Source of the DNA: a virus
IMG/VR virus record: IMGVR_UViG_3300012683_000014
Coordinates: 1 to 38,372 of that record
DNA length: 38,372 nucleotides
Reading direction: 5' to 3' (one strand)
Shown here: positions 23,363 to 29,782 of the stretch, one piece after another
Layout of the letters: each line of letters begins with the position of its first letter
Numbering within the stretch: the stretch's first letter is position 1
Position numbers and translations under genes: made by a program
Notes under the pieces: generated by a model
What the model was told of the DNA's origin: nothing
What the model saw: only the letters and a program-made list of their open reading frames with translations
Database searches by the model: none

Positions 23363-23838
23363 GTGGGCACCTCGACCACGACCAGCGGACTGCCATCTGG
23401 TCCGAAGCCAAGCTTGGCGAGCCAGTTCCTCTCCGAGTCCGCCACAATTCCTTCATCTCCTGCCATACCACCCGCGTGGACCTGTCGCCCAAGGGCCTCG
23501 AGAATCGCGCTGTTGCAGCTGTACTGCCGCCCCTCGGCCTGCTGCTTCGCAAGCTGCTTATTCCCGGCTGCGGCTAAGTAGCCCAGCTGAATCGGCCAGA
23601 GCTCGTCCAGGTCGAGATATGAGAAACCCGTCCCCTGCAGCCCGGCCTCGATCTGCTCTGCTCGCTCATCTAGCTCCGGCGAGTGAGGCAGCAGGACTTT
23701 GACTGCCGAGGCATCATACGGATTCTCCGGCTCGGGGACGAGCAGCAGCTTCGTGCCACTTGGCAAGGCCGCGAGCAGGAACTTGGCTGGGGGCCGGAAA
23801 TGCGCCCCCACCAGTAGGGTCGTCAGTGTCTTGCTCAT
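23359..23838 (-). CDS. HIRAN-domain-like protein
   Basis: 159 residues. LLVGAHFRPPAKFLLAALPS, then GTKLLLVPEPENPYDASAVK and LGYLAAAGNK match the HIRAN domain, which in HLTF binds 3'-ssDNA ends. A stand-alone HIRAN protein near a helicase could target it to stalled forks. The C-terminus (residues 110-159) is an extra alpha/beta segment ending SPLVVVEVPT. Confidence 0.75.
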   Translation of the reverse strand: MSKTLTTLLVGAHFRPPAKFLLAALPSGTKLLLVPEPENPYDASAVKVLLPHSPELDERAEQIEAGLQGTGFSYLDLDELWPIQLGYLAAAGNKQLAKQQAEGRQYSCNSAILEALGRQVHAGGMAGDEGIVADSERNWLAKLGFGPDGSPLVVVEVPT

Positions 23839-24035
23839 AGCTCATCCTCCACCTTGTTGCTGTCGATAATGGGGCTGTCGATAATGACCGGCAGCTCCGC
23901 GAATGCCCTAAGCGCCGCGACCCGCTTCCGGTCATGATATAGGGATCTGTGCGCCGCGCAGCAAAATCTTTTGTGTGGCGCGTCGGGCGGGGGCTCGAAC
24001 TCGACTTCGCAGCCCTCAAGCTCGCAGCGTTTCAT
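23835..24035 (-). CDS. Small zinc-finger-like protein
   Basis: 66 residues. CELEGCEVEFEPPPDAPHKR then FCCAAHRSLYHDRKR gives a Cys/Cys/Cys/His knuckle similar in pattern to the N-terminus of the sigma fusion (C-x2/3-C, EF-PP, C, C/H). The rest is helical and acidic. It starts 1 base after the membrane mini-gene stop. Confidence 0.7.
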   Translation of the reverse strand: MKRCELEGCEVEFEPPPDAPHKRFCCAAHRSLYHDRKRVAALRAFAELPVIIDSPIIDSNKVEDEL

Positions 24036-24036
24036 G

Positions 24037-24150
24037 TCAGTGCCAGTTCCGAGGCTTGGAGACCCAGAGGATATAAATCCCTAGAACTCCATACCAGATT
24101 GCTAGACTGGCAACCCAGACCATGATATCGGAGTCGCTCCAGGCGGTCAT
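24037..24150 (-). CDS. Single-span membrane mini-protein, 37 residues
   Basis: ATG 24150 overlaps the stop of the gene at 24147-24239 (ATGA). The sequence has a short polar start (MTAWSDSD), one strongly hydrophobic span (IMVWVASLAIWYGVLGIYIL) and a basic tail (WVSKPRNWH). Next to a second tiny membrane protein it may form a two-component unit, for example for membrane targeting. Function unknown. Confidence 0.6.
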   Translation of the reverse strand: MTAWSDSDIMVWVASLAIWYGVLGIYILWVSKPRNWH

Positions 24151-24239
24151 CCGTACCTCGCCCAACTGATGCCAAAGTAAATCGCGAGTCCAAGCACAAC
24201 CCAAAAGGCGATGTCGGAGATCGTATGAAAGGTCGCCAT
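24147..24239 (-). CDS. Single-span membrane mini-protein, 30 residues
   Basis: ATG 24239, with an AGGAG at about 24247-24251 at the end of the previous gene (spacing 7). Sequence begins MATFHTISDI, then a hydrophobic span (AFWVVLGLAIYFGISW) and ends ARYG. It overlaps the next mini-gene by 4 bases, so both are translated together. Confidence 0.55.
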   Translation of the reverse strand: MATFHTISDIAFWVVLGLAIYFGISWARYG

Positions 24240-24248
24240 CGAAAACTC

Positions 24249-24431
24249 CTAATAGTTCATCCGCATGTGGCGTGAGCGAGCACCGGCCCCGCCGTCGGCG
24301 CCATACCAGAACTTCTGCCAAGCGGTTCCCTCGCGCGATTTAGCCTCGGCGCTCGCAGCCAGCATAGCCTGTGAGCGTGCCAGCGATTCGAGGGCCGCGA
24401 CTTCGCGCTCTTTCAGATTAAGCTCTTCCAT
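24249..24431 (-). CDS. Small helical protein, unknown
   Basis: 60 residues; AAGGAG 9 bases upstream. A long charged helix (MEELNLKEREVAALESLARS) followed by WQKFWYGADGGAGARSRHMR. Unknown. Confidence 0.65.
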   Translation of the reverse strand: MEELNLKEREVAALESLARSQAMLAASAEAKSREGTAWQKFWYGADGGAGARSRHMRMNY

Positions 24432-24435
24432 CTAT

Positions 24436-24966
24436 CTACTCCTTGGTGGCGCGGGCGCGGATGGCGTAGCGGGATCGCTGTTCTTCCATTGCGTCGAGCC
24501 GCTTCATAGTTGCAGCCAGCTCACGGTCACTCTCCCCGACATGGGGCCATACCGCCGTGAGAACCGCGCGCATCCCATGTGCGTAGGCGAGGTCATCTTT
24601 CCACGCTTCGCGTTCTTCCGCTTGAGCGGATTGGAGAAGGGCGTTGAGACGGATATTTTCCTCGAAGGCGTTTACAGCGTCATTGTGGCGGCGCATGTAA
24701 TCGTCGTTCACGTCAGCGAGCTTTTGTTCAAGCTCTGCGAGTTCGGCGAGGAGATAGGCGATGTCGGATGGAGCGTGGGCGATGAAGTTTGCATCTTCAG
24801 CCGTGAAGCACTCCGCGATATTCTTCCCGTAGGGCCACGCGCCGCACGCAACCCAGACCTCGCCGTCAAAGCCTTCAGGCACGCCCCAAGCGCCTTGATC
24901 TGTTGTGCTTTCCAGTCTCTTCCTGATCTCCTCCATCCGGGAGAGTAGGGGGCTCGGGGATGTCAT
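24436..24966 (-). CDS. Ead/Ea22-like protein
   Basis: 176 residues. ECFTAEDANFIAHAPSDIAY followed by LLAELAELEQKL is the hallmark of lambda Ea22-like early proteins; the N-terminal part GEVWVACGAW is similar. The role is unknown even in well-studied phages. The C-terminal half is a long coiled coil. Base use is somewhat different from neighbours (fewer CTC/CTG repeats), suggesting a transfer from another phage. Confidence 0.75.
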   Translation of the reverse strand: MTSPSPLLSRMEEIRKRLESTTDQGAWGVPEGFDGEVWVACGAWPYGKNIAECFTAEDANFIAHAPSDIAYLLAELAELEQKLADVNDDYMRRHNDAVNAFEENIRLNALLQSAQAEEREAWKDDLAYAHGMRAVLTAVWPHVGESDRELAATMKRLDAMEEQRSRYAIRARATKE

Positions 24967-25145
24967 ATGGTTAACCTCTGAAGTTCAGCGCGCAAGAGGA
25001 CTTCGAGCGCCGAAGCAATCCAACGCTGTCTGCGGTCATCATCGACGAAGCCATCAACGAGCCTGACCTTGATCTCCAGCATCCCAACGATTTCAGCGCA
25101 CAATGCTGAATCGTCCTCTTTCTTCTGCCTCTTAGAGGCTGTCAT
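24963..25145 (-). CDS. Small acidic helical protein, unknown
   Basis: 60 residues with ATGA overlaps on both sides. MTASKRQKKEDDSALCAEIV and VDGFVDDDRRQRWIASALEV suggest two helices. No recognised domain. Confidence 0.7.
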   Translation of the reverse strand: MTASKRQKKEDDSALCAEIVGMLEIKVRLVDGFVDDDRRQRWIASALEVLLRAELQRLTI

Positions 25146-25774
25146 AAATCAATCTCGGCTGCTGACCCGGCCTGGATCACAACCGGCCCAGCTTTGCCCT
25201 TGGCCTTCGCCGGGATTATCCGGACTACGCAATCCGAGCGATTGATAATGATCCTGACCTTGCTCCGGCTAGATTGGACTAGATATCTGCCTTCGGCCAT
25301 GCAGAATCTACAGCCTTCGGCCGGGAAATCCTGATGCCGTTCCCAATGGCGCACTTGCGCCCCTGTGGGCGCCCCGTCCAGTCCGATCTCGACATCGCCC
25401 AGGAGCTGGGCCTCTAAGATGCGTCGAAGGGTCTCTCCTTCTTCCCCACTTCGCAGCTCTACGACCCGCCGGGTCGCGCTGACGCCAGGGAGTTCGACCT
25501 TGAGGCCTCCGGTGGGAGTCAGCGATACCAGCACCTGCGGGACTCCCGTGGGCTTCGCCTTGCCGACAGGCAAAGGCAAGCTGTCTGGCACTATCCCCTT
25601 GTGGGGCCGCGTCGACTGCTGGGCATCGAATATGGCATCTAAGACCTCGGCCTGGTGTTTCGGCTCCTTGCCTCGTACGAACTTCCCATTCGCTGTCACT
25701 GTCGCGAGCCACTTGCCAGCGGCAAGGATCTCGAAGTGACCTCTGTCATCGGACTGGCGGGCTTTGTAAGTCAT
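25142..25774 (-). CDS. Protein with a small Cys-pair domain, unknown
   Basis: 210 residues, ATGA overlap. Residues 1-50 contain a strand-rich segment (GHFEILAAGKWLATVTANGK). There is then an acidic/Pro linker, a middle beta region and a CRFCMAEGRYLVQSSRSKVR segment near residue 160 that may bind zinc with nearby His (RHWERHQDF). It ends SAAEIDL. No family recognised. Confidence 0.75.
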   Translation of the reverse strand: MTYKARQSDDRGHFEILAAGKWLATVTANGKFVRGKEPKHQAEVLDAIFDAQQSTRPHKGIVPDSLPLPVGKAKPTGVPQVLVSLTPTGGLKVELPGVSATRRVVELRSGEEGETLRRILEAQLLGDVEIGLDGAPTGAQVRHWERHQDFPAEGCRFCMAEGRYLVQSSRSKVRIIINRSDCVVRIIPAKAKGKAGPVVIQAGSAAEIDL

Positions 25775-26046
25775 TCTTCTAACTCCTCATCCTCGTCATC
25801 ATCACCCTCAACCGCCCAGCTCCTGCGCTTGGCAGGCTTGGCTACCAGCGGCAGCTGCTCGGCTGTCAGCTCCTGCCCCTGCTTCGCCATCTCGAGCAGG
25901 CAGAACCCGCAACGAACCGTGCTTGCGACTTCGGATAGCGTGTCGGATTGGATCGCGACTGTTCTCGCTGGATTCGCGCCGTTTCGGCCGCAGAGCGAGC
26001 TTGGCTTGCCTAGCAGCATGATTTTGCTGTGGAGTAATCGGGTCAT
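25771..26046 (-). CDS. Small protein with Cys cluster and acidic tail, unknown
   Basis: 91 residues from ATG 26046 (AAGGAG 7 bases before). One Cys (SSLCGRNGA) and a pair (RCGFCLLEM) may form a zinc site. The C-terminus is very acidic (EGDDDEDEELEE). ATGA overlap with the next gene. Unknown. Confidence 0.7.
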   Translation of the reverse strand: MTRLLHSKIMLLGKPSSLCGRNGANPARTVAIQSDTLSEVASTVRCGFCLLEMAKQGQELTAEQLPLVAKPAKRRSWAVEGDDDEDEELEE

Positions 26047-26147
26047 CTCGATGCTCCTTCCAAGAGCCATTTGTGAATTGTCTGTCGAGCCCAAACCGGC
26101 CCCATTGCCAGCGCGCTGCGGTATTCGAGCATCGGACTGGCGGTCAT
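26043..26147 (-). CDS. 34-residue mini-gene, unknown
   Basis: ATG 26147 overlaps the upstream stop (ATGA) and its own stop overlaps the next start (ATGA), with GATGAGGTG upstream as ribosome site. Begins MTASPMLEYRSALAMGP and ends HKWLLEGASR. The double overlap supports translation; the sequence is otherwise unremarkable. Confidence 0.6.
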   Translation of the reverse strand: MTASPMLEYRSALAMGPVWARQTIHKWLLEGASR

Positions 26148-26485
26148 GAAATCACCTCATCCCGCGACTGCGGTTGATGCTTGGCAGAGGCCTCAAGCGA
26201 AGCTCGGTCGGCGGCATCGACCTCGAGGGACTTGTACCAAAGCAGAGTCCCTGCTGGGAACTCTCCACCTACAAGAGCGCCATATGTCCCGTCTTTGCTT
26301 TGCCAGCCTGCTCTCGTGTCTTCAGCAAGCCAGGCTTGGACCTTGGCCAGCGAGTCCGACGAGCAACGGGCCAAGGTCTCTCGGTTGTTGAACATGCTGA
26401 CGGAGCTGTCATTCCACTCGATTCCGCGCTTCGCCATTGCAACTCTGCTGTCGGCGGGCGAGCCTTTGATAATGAGGGCGATCAT
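26144..26485 (-). CDS. Small protein, unknown
   Basis: 113 residues from ATG 26485 (ATGA overlap). IALIIKGSPADSRVAMAKRG begins an alpha/beta fold; AWLAEDTRAGWQSKDGTYGA and FPAGTLLWYKSLEV follow. Ends with a Gln/Ser-rich tail. Similar small proteins occur in other phages with no known role. Confidence 0.7.
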   Translation of the reverse strand: MIALIIKGSPADSRVAMAKRGIEWNDSSVSMFNNRETLARCSSDSLAKVQAWLAEDTRAGWQSKDGTYGALVGGEFPAGTLLWYKSLEVDAADRASLEASAKHQPQSRDEVIS

Positions 26486-26667
26486 TTCAAGTCTCCTTCG
26501 GCTTTGCGAATATGCCAAGGGGTCTTTCCCGCAGCATCCACGATATAAATTACCTCGTCCTTATTGTGGTCAGGGCTGTAGAGCGTCGCGCGTCTGAATT
26601 TCCATCCAGCATCGCGCATTGCACGAGCCTCGGCCAAGGAAAGGACTGAGGGAGGTTTGGAGGGCAT
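26482..26667 (-). CDS. Small protein, first gene after the 26.7 kb promoter, unknown
   Basis: 61 residues from ATG 26667 (GAGG 10 bases upstream). An upstream in-frame GTG at 26691 lacks a ribosome site and lies in the promoter. VLSLAEARAMRDAGWKFRRA and KDEVIYIVDAAGKTPWHIRK look like an alpha/beta mini-domain. Because it follows a promoter with palindromic sites it might be a regulator, though no DNA-binding motif is evident. Confidence 0.65.
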   Translation of the reverse strand: MPSKPPSVLSLAEARAMRDAGWKFRRATLYSPDHNKDEVIYIVDAAGKTPWHIRKAEGDLK

Positions 26668-26685
26668 TGGCTGGAACCTCGGGAA

Positions 26686-26697
26686 AATCACGTGATT
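26686..26697. promoter_or_regulatory. Perfect 12-base palindrome at the 26.7 kb promoter
   Basis: AATCACGTGATT overlaps the -10 end and start-site region of the promoter at 26695-26723. A second site with the same half-sequence (ATCAC-N6-GTGAT, 26745-26760) lies upstream of the -35. Two sites flanking a promoter are typical of repressor operators. Confidence 0.6.
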
Positions 26698-26723
26698 ATG
26701 GCAGAGGCTGGAGGGATTGTCAA
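26695..26723 (-). promoter_or_regulatory. Leftward sigma70-type promoter before 26482-26667
   Basis: On the minus strand: TTGACA (26718-26723), 17-base spacer, CATAAT (26695-26700). This is one of the best sigma70 matches in the window (6/6 and 5/6). Start expected near 26688. It would drive the genes from 26667 leftward, allowing a separate control from the operon start at 28 kb. Confidence 0.7.
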
Positions 26724-26744
26724 TGGCCGTGGCGATGGCCGTGG

Positions 26745-26760
26745 ATCACATTGTCGTGAT
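26745..26760. promoter_or_regulatory. Second dyad upstream of the 26.7 kb promoter
   Basis: ATCAC, six bases, GTGAT. The half-site is the same as in the 12-base palindrome at 26686-26697. It lies about 22 bases upstream of the -35, in the 110-base gap between the genes at 26667 and 26780. Confidence 0.5.
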
Positions 26761-26779
26761 TTTCATTACAAAAATATCA

Positions 26780-27148
26780 TCAGAGTTCCAGCGCTAAGAG
26801 CAGCCTATCATACCACTCTGCAATCGCTGGAGCCTCTTCTCTCAGCCGTGCTAGACCTGTGCCGATCCCAGCTTCGGGCCATACAACTGTCTTACCATCT
26901 ACAATCGCCGCGATGAGTCTATCACGATCTCGGCTGGTGGCGGCCTCGATTTGCTTCCAGTCTGAGTCTCTGAGGTACTCGTGCGGTGAGCGTTTTGTTG
27001 GAAGGCCTACGGCATTGGGCTCGCCTCGGCACTCGCGGGCTTGGCCGCCGAAGCCGACTCGGGCCAGGTTATCGCCGAAGACAAATAGCACACTCGGATT
27101 CGCGCGGACGAACTCGCGGGTGATCCAGCGTTTGCGGATTAGGGGCAT
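26780..27148 (-). CDS. DUF7831-like protein
   Basis: 122 residues from ATG 27148 (AGGAGAA upstream). VLFVFGDNLARVGFGGQARE followed by RGEPNAVGLPTKRSPHEYL and VVWPEAGIGTGLARL are the hallmarks of a widespread small phage/bacterial family (DUF7831). Its fold is probably macro-like, but the ligand is unknown. Third gene of the 28.0 kb operon. Confidence 0.75.
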   Translation of the reverse strand: MPLIRKRWITREFVRANPSVLFVFGDNLARVGFGGQARECRGEPNAVGLPTKRSPHEYLRDSDWKQIEAATSRDRDRLIAAIVDGKTVVWPEAGIGTGLARLREEAPAIAEWYDRLLLALEL

Positions 27149-27149
27149 G

Positions 27150-27767
27150 TTAGTTCTCCTTGGTCTTTCCATCTGTCTCGGCCTCAGGCTCAATTGGCGC
27201 GGAGAAATCAGCTGTCGAATTAAAGCCCTTGTCCTGCGCGTCGAGCTTCGCCTGCTCCTTTTTCTCCTTCTCAGCGAGCATGTCCTCCGCTGTCTTGAGC
27301 GCGGCGCGCATCCTCGGATCGGTTGAGTTCAGAATCGAGTCCGCAGAAGGCATCGGGCGGCTCGGTCTCGATGTGGTTGGATGAGGTAGCATAGAGACTG
27401 GCGCCGATGATTGACCAGGAATCTCCAGTATTGATAACTCTCCTGGCTGGTGTTGCTCTCTGGCAGGCACTCCTGCAGCTCTGCGGCGCTCGCGGAGCTT
27501 TTGCTTGATTCGGTTGTTTCGGTTCTTGTTTCTGAGAAAATGAATATGCTCCGCTGTCAGGGTCTCAATCGTCACCTTGGCATCTTCCAGCAGCTCCATC
27601 TCGTCGGCGTGGGCGACCAGGATCGAGAAGGCGTACTCGGGGGATTTATCGTCGTATTTGATCTGACGGTCGAGGTCAGTGATCTCCCTGATAAGTCTGT
27701 TGAGGGCTGTCTGGAATCGAATAGCGATATTGATCATCGTGATCATTCTGTCCTGGGTAATGGTCAT
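27150..27767 (-). CDS. Helical protein with basic middle, unknown
   Basis: 205 residues from ATG 27767 (ATGA overlap). The frame is open much further upstream, but that extension is low complexity and overlaps the previous gene. RMITMINIAIRFQTALNRLI and helical EYAFSILVAHADEMELLEDA come first, then a basic KNRNNRIKQKLRERRRAAG. A Pro-rich linker and a charged helix (AEDMLAEKEKKEQAKLDAQD) follow. It may bind nucleic acid through the basic part. Confidence 0.7.
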   Translation of the reverse strand: MTITQDRMITMINIAIRFQTALNRLIREITDLDRQIKYDDKSPEYAFSILVAHADEMELLEDAKVTIETLTAEHIHFLRNKNRNNRIKQKLRERRRAAGVPAREQHQPGELSILEIPGQSSAPVSMLPHPTTSRPSRPMPSADSILNSTDPRMRAALKTAEDMLAEKEKKEQAKLDAQDKGFNSTADFSAPIEPEAETDGKTKEN

Positions 27768-28030
27768 CGACCTGGCCCCTCTTCGTTTGGTCCTTGCTCG
27801 GCGGCTTTGGCCCGCTTCGAGCGCTCGGTTTCCCAGAGGGCGAGGTGAAAACCTGCCCGGAGAGCGTTTTGACGGGCAGATTCTTGGACTGGAGACCAAG
27901 TTCCGCCGTCGTGGCCGTGGCGATGGCACTCCTGGATCTGGTAGCAACGCCAGCCAGCTTGAAAGGCCTCGGCGCGGTATTTGGCGAGCTCGAACTCGAA
28001 GGATAGGATTGTGGGCTTGTGCTTGGGCAT
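27764..28030 (-). CDS. Small protein, first gene of the 28.0 kb leftward operon
   Basis: 88 residues from ATG 28030 (AAAGGA upstream). The frame is open further upstream, but the promoter at 28078-28106 makes that extension untranslated. PTILSFEFELAKYRAEAFQA then a Cys/His-rich stretch (CYQIQECHRHGHDGGTW) that may bind a metal, and a helical basic end. First-expressed gene of the left operon; function unknown. Confidence 0.7.
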   Translation of the reverse strand: MPKHKPTILSFEFELAKYRAEAFQAGWRCYQIQECHRHGHDGGTWSPVQESARQNALRAGFHLALWETERSKRAKAAEQGPNEEGPGR

Positions 28031-28077
28031 TGGTTGAGAGTCCTTTGATGAGGGCGCGGGCGGGCGTATGCAACGGG

Positions 28078-28106
28078 ATTGTAAACGCAATGCGGCCGGG
28101 TGTCAA
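28078..28106 (-). promoter_or_regulatory. Strong leftward sigma70-type promoter
   Basis: Minus strand: TTGACA (28101-28106), 17-base spacer, TACAAT (28078-28083); 6/6 and 5/6 matches. Start near 28071, leader about 40 bases to ATG 28030. Host RNA polymerase could use it at once after infection, so the left operon is probably early. Confidence 0.75.
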
Positions 28107-28141
28107 TACACGGCAATGCAAGGGGAGCCGCCCTCCCCTGG

Positions 28142-28234
28142 TGGGCTCAGCCTGGGTGGGCTCAGGGGTCCACTTTTAAAAGTTTCTATCAAATTTTTTT
28201 TTTTATCAGAACATTAGGGAAATCCCTGAGCCCA
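28142..28234. repeat. AT-rich core flanked by repeats (origin- or terminator-like)
   Basis: TGGGCTCAG occurs at 28142-28150 and again in TGGGCTCAGGG at 28157-28167; the reverse complement CCCTGAGCCCA lies at 28224-28234. Between them are a perfect palindrome ACTTTTAAAAGT (28172-28183) and an 11-T run (28194-28204). An AT-rich unwinding segment between repeats fits an origin. A hairpin plus T-run fits a terminator protecting the divergent region. Undecided. Confidence 0.5.
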
Positions 28235-28347
28235 TCAGGGCCAGCCTGGGAGCCCCCTCTTGCACTGCGGGGTATCAATCCCCGCCAGCATTGGCGTTGC
28301 ATGACACTTCCGGGGCGTATTCGTGGGCCCGGACTGTGGGATTTCGG

Positions 28348-28380
28348 GATATTCATCATGAATGGTGGGCCCAGGGATTA
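28348..28380 (-). promoter_or_regulatory. Conserved 33-base element, copy C
   Basis: Third copy, in the same orientation as A and B, facing the left operon although about 320 bases from its first start codon (28030) and about 240 bases upstream of the leftward -35. If it is a promoter, the transcript has a long leader through the AT-rich repeat region. Confidence 0.6.
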
Positions 28381-28493
28381 GAAAATCAGCCTTTAACCCT
28401 CCGCCGAGTCCCTATCCAATGGCCTCGTCTGACGGCTCGATGGACGACTCATGGAGACTGCATTGCGGGCTGATTGCCGCGAGATTAAAGACT

Positions 28494-28517
28494 GGACTAG
28501 ATTGGTAAGTCTAGTCC
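28494..28517. repeat. Perfect inverted repeat (8-base arms, 8-base loop)
   Basis: GGACTAGA and TCTAGTCC flank TTGGTAAG, followed by ATTATC. It is about 130 bases upstream of the rightward -35. Operator, recombination site or weak terminator for leftward reading; no T-run on either side makes a terminator less likely. Confidence 0.45.
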
Positions 28518-28647
28518 ATTATCATGGCCGACGGCCAACGTATTGATGGCGGGTAGGTGGATTGATAATTTCCAAATTGGTTCCGGTTAATTGCCGTATT
28601 GGTGCCAGATAATTGCTAATTTGTAATAATAATGGATCATTTCCCGT

Positions 28648-28676
28648 TTGACATGTCGCTCGCGGCCGATTACATT
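28648..28676 (+). promoter_or_regulatory. Rightward sigma70-type promoter
   Basis: TTGACA (28648-28653), 17-base spacer, TACATT (28671-28676); 6/6 and 4/6. AT-rich DNA just upstream may act as an UP element. Start near 28683, leader about 40 bases to ATG 28724. Confidence 0.7.
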
Positions 28677-28723
28677 CAGCGCACGGTCAATGACGACCGC
28701 GACACATGAAACGAGGCAATCCA

Positions 28724-29260
28724 ATGACGACTTTCACATACGGCGAATTGTCAATCGATTCCGACAAATTCCACCCGAACGCGGTGCAAGCGCTGCTTCG
28801 ACGGGGCCTGAGCCATCTGCTCGGCAATGAACAGGCGGCGAAAGTCGGGCCGGAGTCCGCTTGGGGCAAGGCGAATGCCAATGCCACGAAGGAGCAGGTT
28901 GCTGCAGCCAAGCTCGCGATGCAGCAATCGGCGATTGCGACCCTCTACGACGGCACGATCGGCGTCCGTGCTTCGAGCGGCCCGAAGGCCGACCCGCTCA
29001 CGAGCGAAATGCGCAAACTGGCCAAGATCGAAATCGTGGCAATCTTGGGCGCTAACAAGGACACCGAAGGCAAGGCTGTCAAGTTCCCGACGGGTGACAA
29101 GACGGTGATCTTGCCGGATGGCACGTCTGCGACCGGCGAGCAGCTTATCGGCCGTCGCCTCGCGAAGCACGGGGAGCGGATCAAGGCCGAGGCATCGCGG
29201 AACATCGCGGCGCAGGCCAAGAAGGCTAAGCAGGTTGTTGAAGCGGGGGTTGATCTGTAA
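28724..29260 (+). CDS. Conserved phage protein of unknown function (monocistronic)
   Basis: 178 residues from ATG 28724, which GAGG at 28712-28715 places better than the in-frame ATG 28706. FTYGELSIDSDKFHPNAVQA begins the protein. HLLGNEQAAKVGPESAWGKA, GTIGVRASSGPKADPLTSEM and LAKIEIVAILGANK follow. The order 'YGELS...LL..GL....GTIGVR..G.....' recalls a family frequent in phages of Proteobacteria; I cannot name a function. C-terminus basic-helical. It has its own promoter and terminator. Confidence 0.75.
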   Translation: MTTFTYGELSIDSDKFHPNAVQALLRRGLSHLLGNEQAAKVGPESAWGKANANATKEQVAAAKLAMQQSAIATLYDGTIGVRASSGPKADPLTSEMRKLAKIEIVAILGANKDTEGKAVKFPTGDKTVILPDGTSATGEQLIGRRLAKHGERIKAEASRNIAAQAKKAKQVVEAGVDL

Positions 29261-29285
29261 CTCAACAGCCGAGGCGTGTGGAATT

Positions 29286-29309
29286 GGGGCGGCGCGAGTC
29301 GCCCCTTTT
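29286..29309 (+). terminator. Rho-independent terminator after 28724-29260
   Basis: Stem GGGGCG/CGCCCC (29286-29291 with 29300-29305), 8-base loop, then TTTT. It starts 25 bases after the stop codon. It is preceded by a GAGGCG ... TG-GAATTGGG leader also seen before the next terminator. Confidence 0.75.
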
Positions 29310-29435
29310 CATCTCTGTAAAACTCCTGATAGCTACTGGAATTACTGCAATCCAGGTGTAATTTGTAATGGTCCGGCAATGACGCGGCGTGTCGTGTGTG
29401 ACATGATTGATCCGCAACCGACGAGGACCAATGCC

Positions 29436-29711
29436 ATGTTACCAGATGATATTGCGGCGCAAGTCGCGACTATGACGGCGGAACAATTTTGTGAACGTAT
29501 GACGATTGTATGGGAGTCGTGGGGTGGCGAAATTTACGATCGGTTCCATGACGCAAACATGCTCGCGAAGGCCATGCAATTAGAACTGGTCAACACCATC
29601 GAATACGCTGAGGATGTTGACCATGCGGCAAATGTCTGGCGGCTGCCGTGCGGGCAATCGGTCATTGTCGCGACACATGGCAATGCGTGCTGTCCAACGG
29701 GATCAAATTGA
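29436..29711 (+). CDS. Small protein, second monocistronic cassette, unknown
   Basis: 91 residues from ATG 29436 (GAGG at 29423-29426). The frame opens earlier, at 29378 and 29403, without ribosome sites. AAQVATMTAEQFCERMTIVW and LAKAMQLELVNTIEYAEDVD are helical; VWRLPCGQSVIVATHGNACC gives a Cys-rich end. No recognised family. It is followed by its own terminator; a clear promoter was not found, only weak TGTAAT -10-like sites near 29360. Confidence 0.65.
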   Translation: MLPDDIAAQVATMTAEQFCERMTIVWESWGGEIYDRFHDANMLAKAMQLELVNTIEYAEDVDHAANVWRLPCGQSVIVATHGNACCPTGSN

Positions 29712-29742
29712 TAGGTTAATCACGAGGCGCCGAATGTGAATT

Positions 29743-29772
29743 GGGTCGGAGTCGTTCCGACCCCTTTCTTTT
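29743..29772 (+). terminator. Rho-independent terminator after 29436-29711
   Basis: Perfect stem GGGTCGGA/TCCGACCC (29743-29750 with 29756-29763), 5-base loop GTCGT, then CTTTCTTTT. Strong. Confidence 0.8.
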
Positions 29773-29782
29773 GCCCTGATGC

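Larger units (their letters stand above)
28031..28723. other. Divergent control region (about 690 bases, no gene)
   Basis: Holds a leftward promoter (28078-28106), a rightward promoter (28648-28676), repeat-flanked AT-rich DNA (28142-28234), a hairpin GCGGGG-N7-CCCCGC (28268-28286), element copy C (28348-28380) and a perfect dyad at 28494-28517. The part 28545-28645 is AT-rich with repeated TAATTGC/TAATTT words. No reading frame with a ribosome site is seen. This is the main regulatory and possibly origin region of the window. Confidence 0.7.

Noticed and set aside
27768-28121. N-terminal extension of the 27150-27767 gene (open frame to 28121)
   Set aside because: It would overlap the whole previous gene and the promoter; sequence is Arg/Pro-rich low complexity, and ATG 27767 has the usual ATGA overlap.
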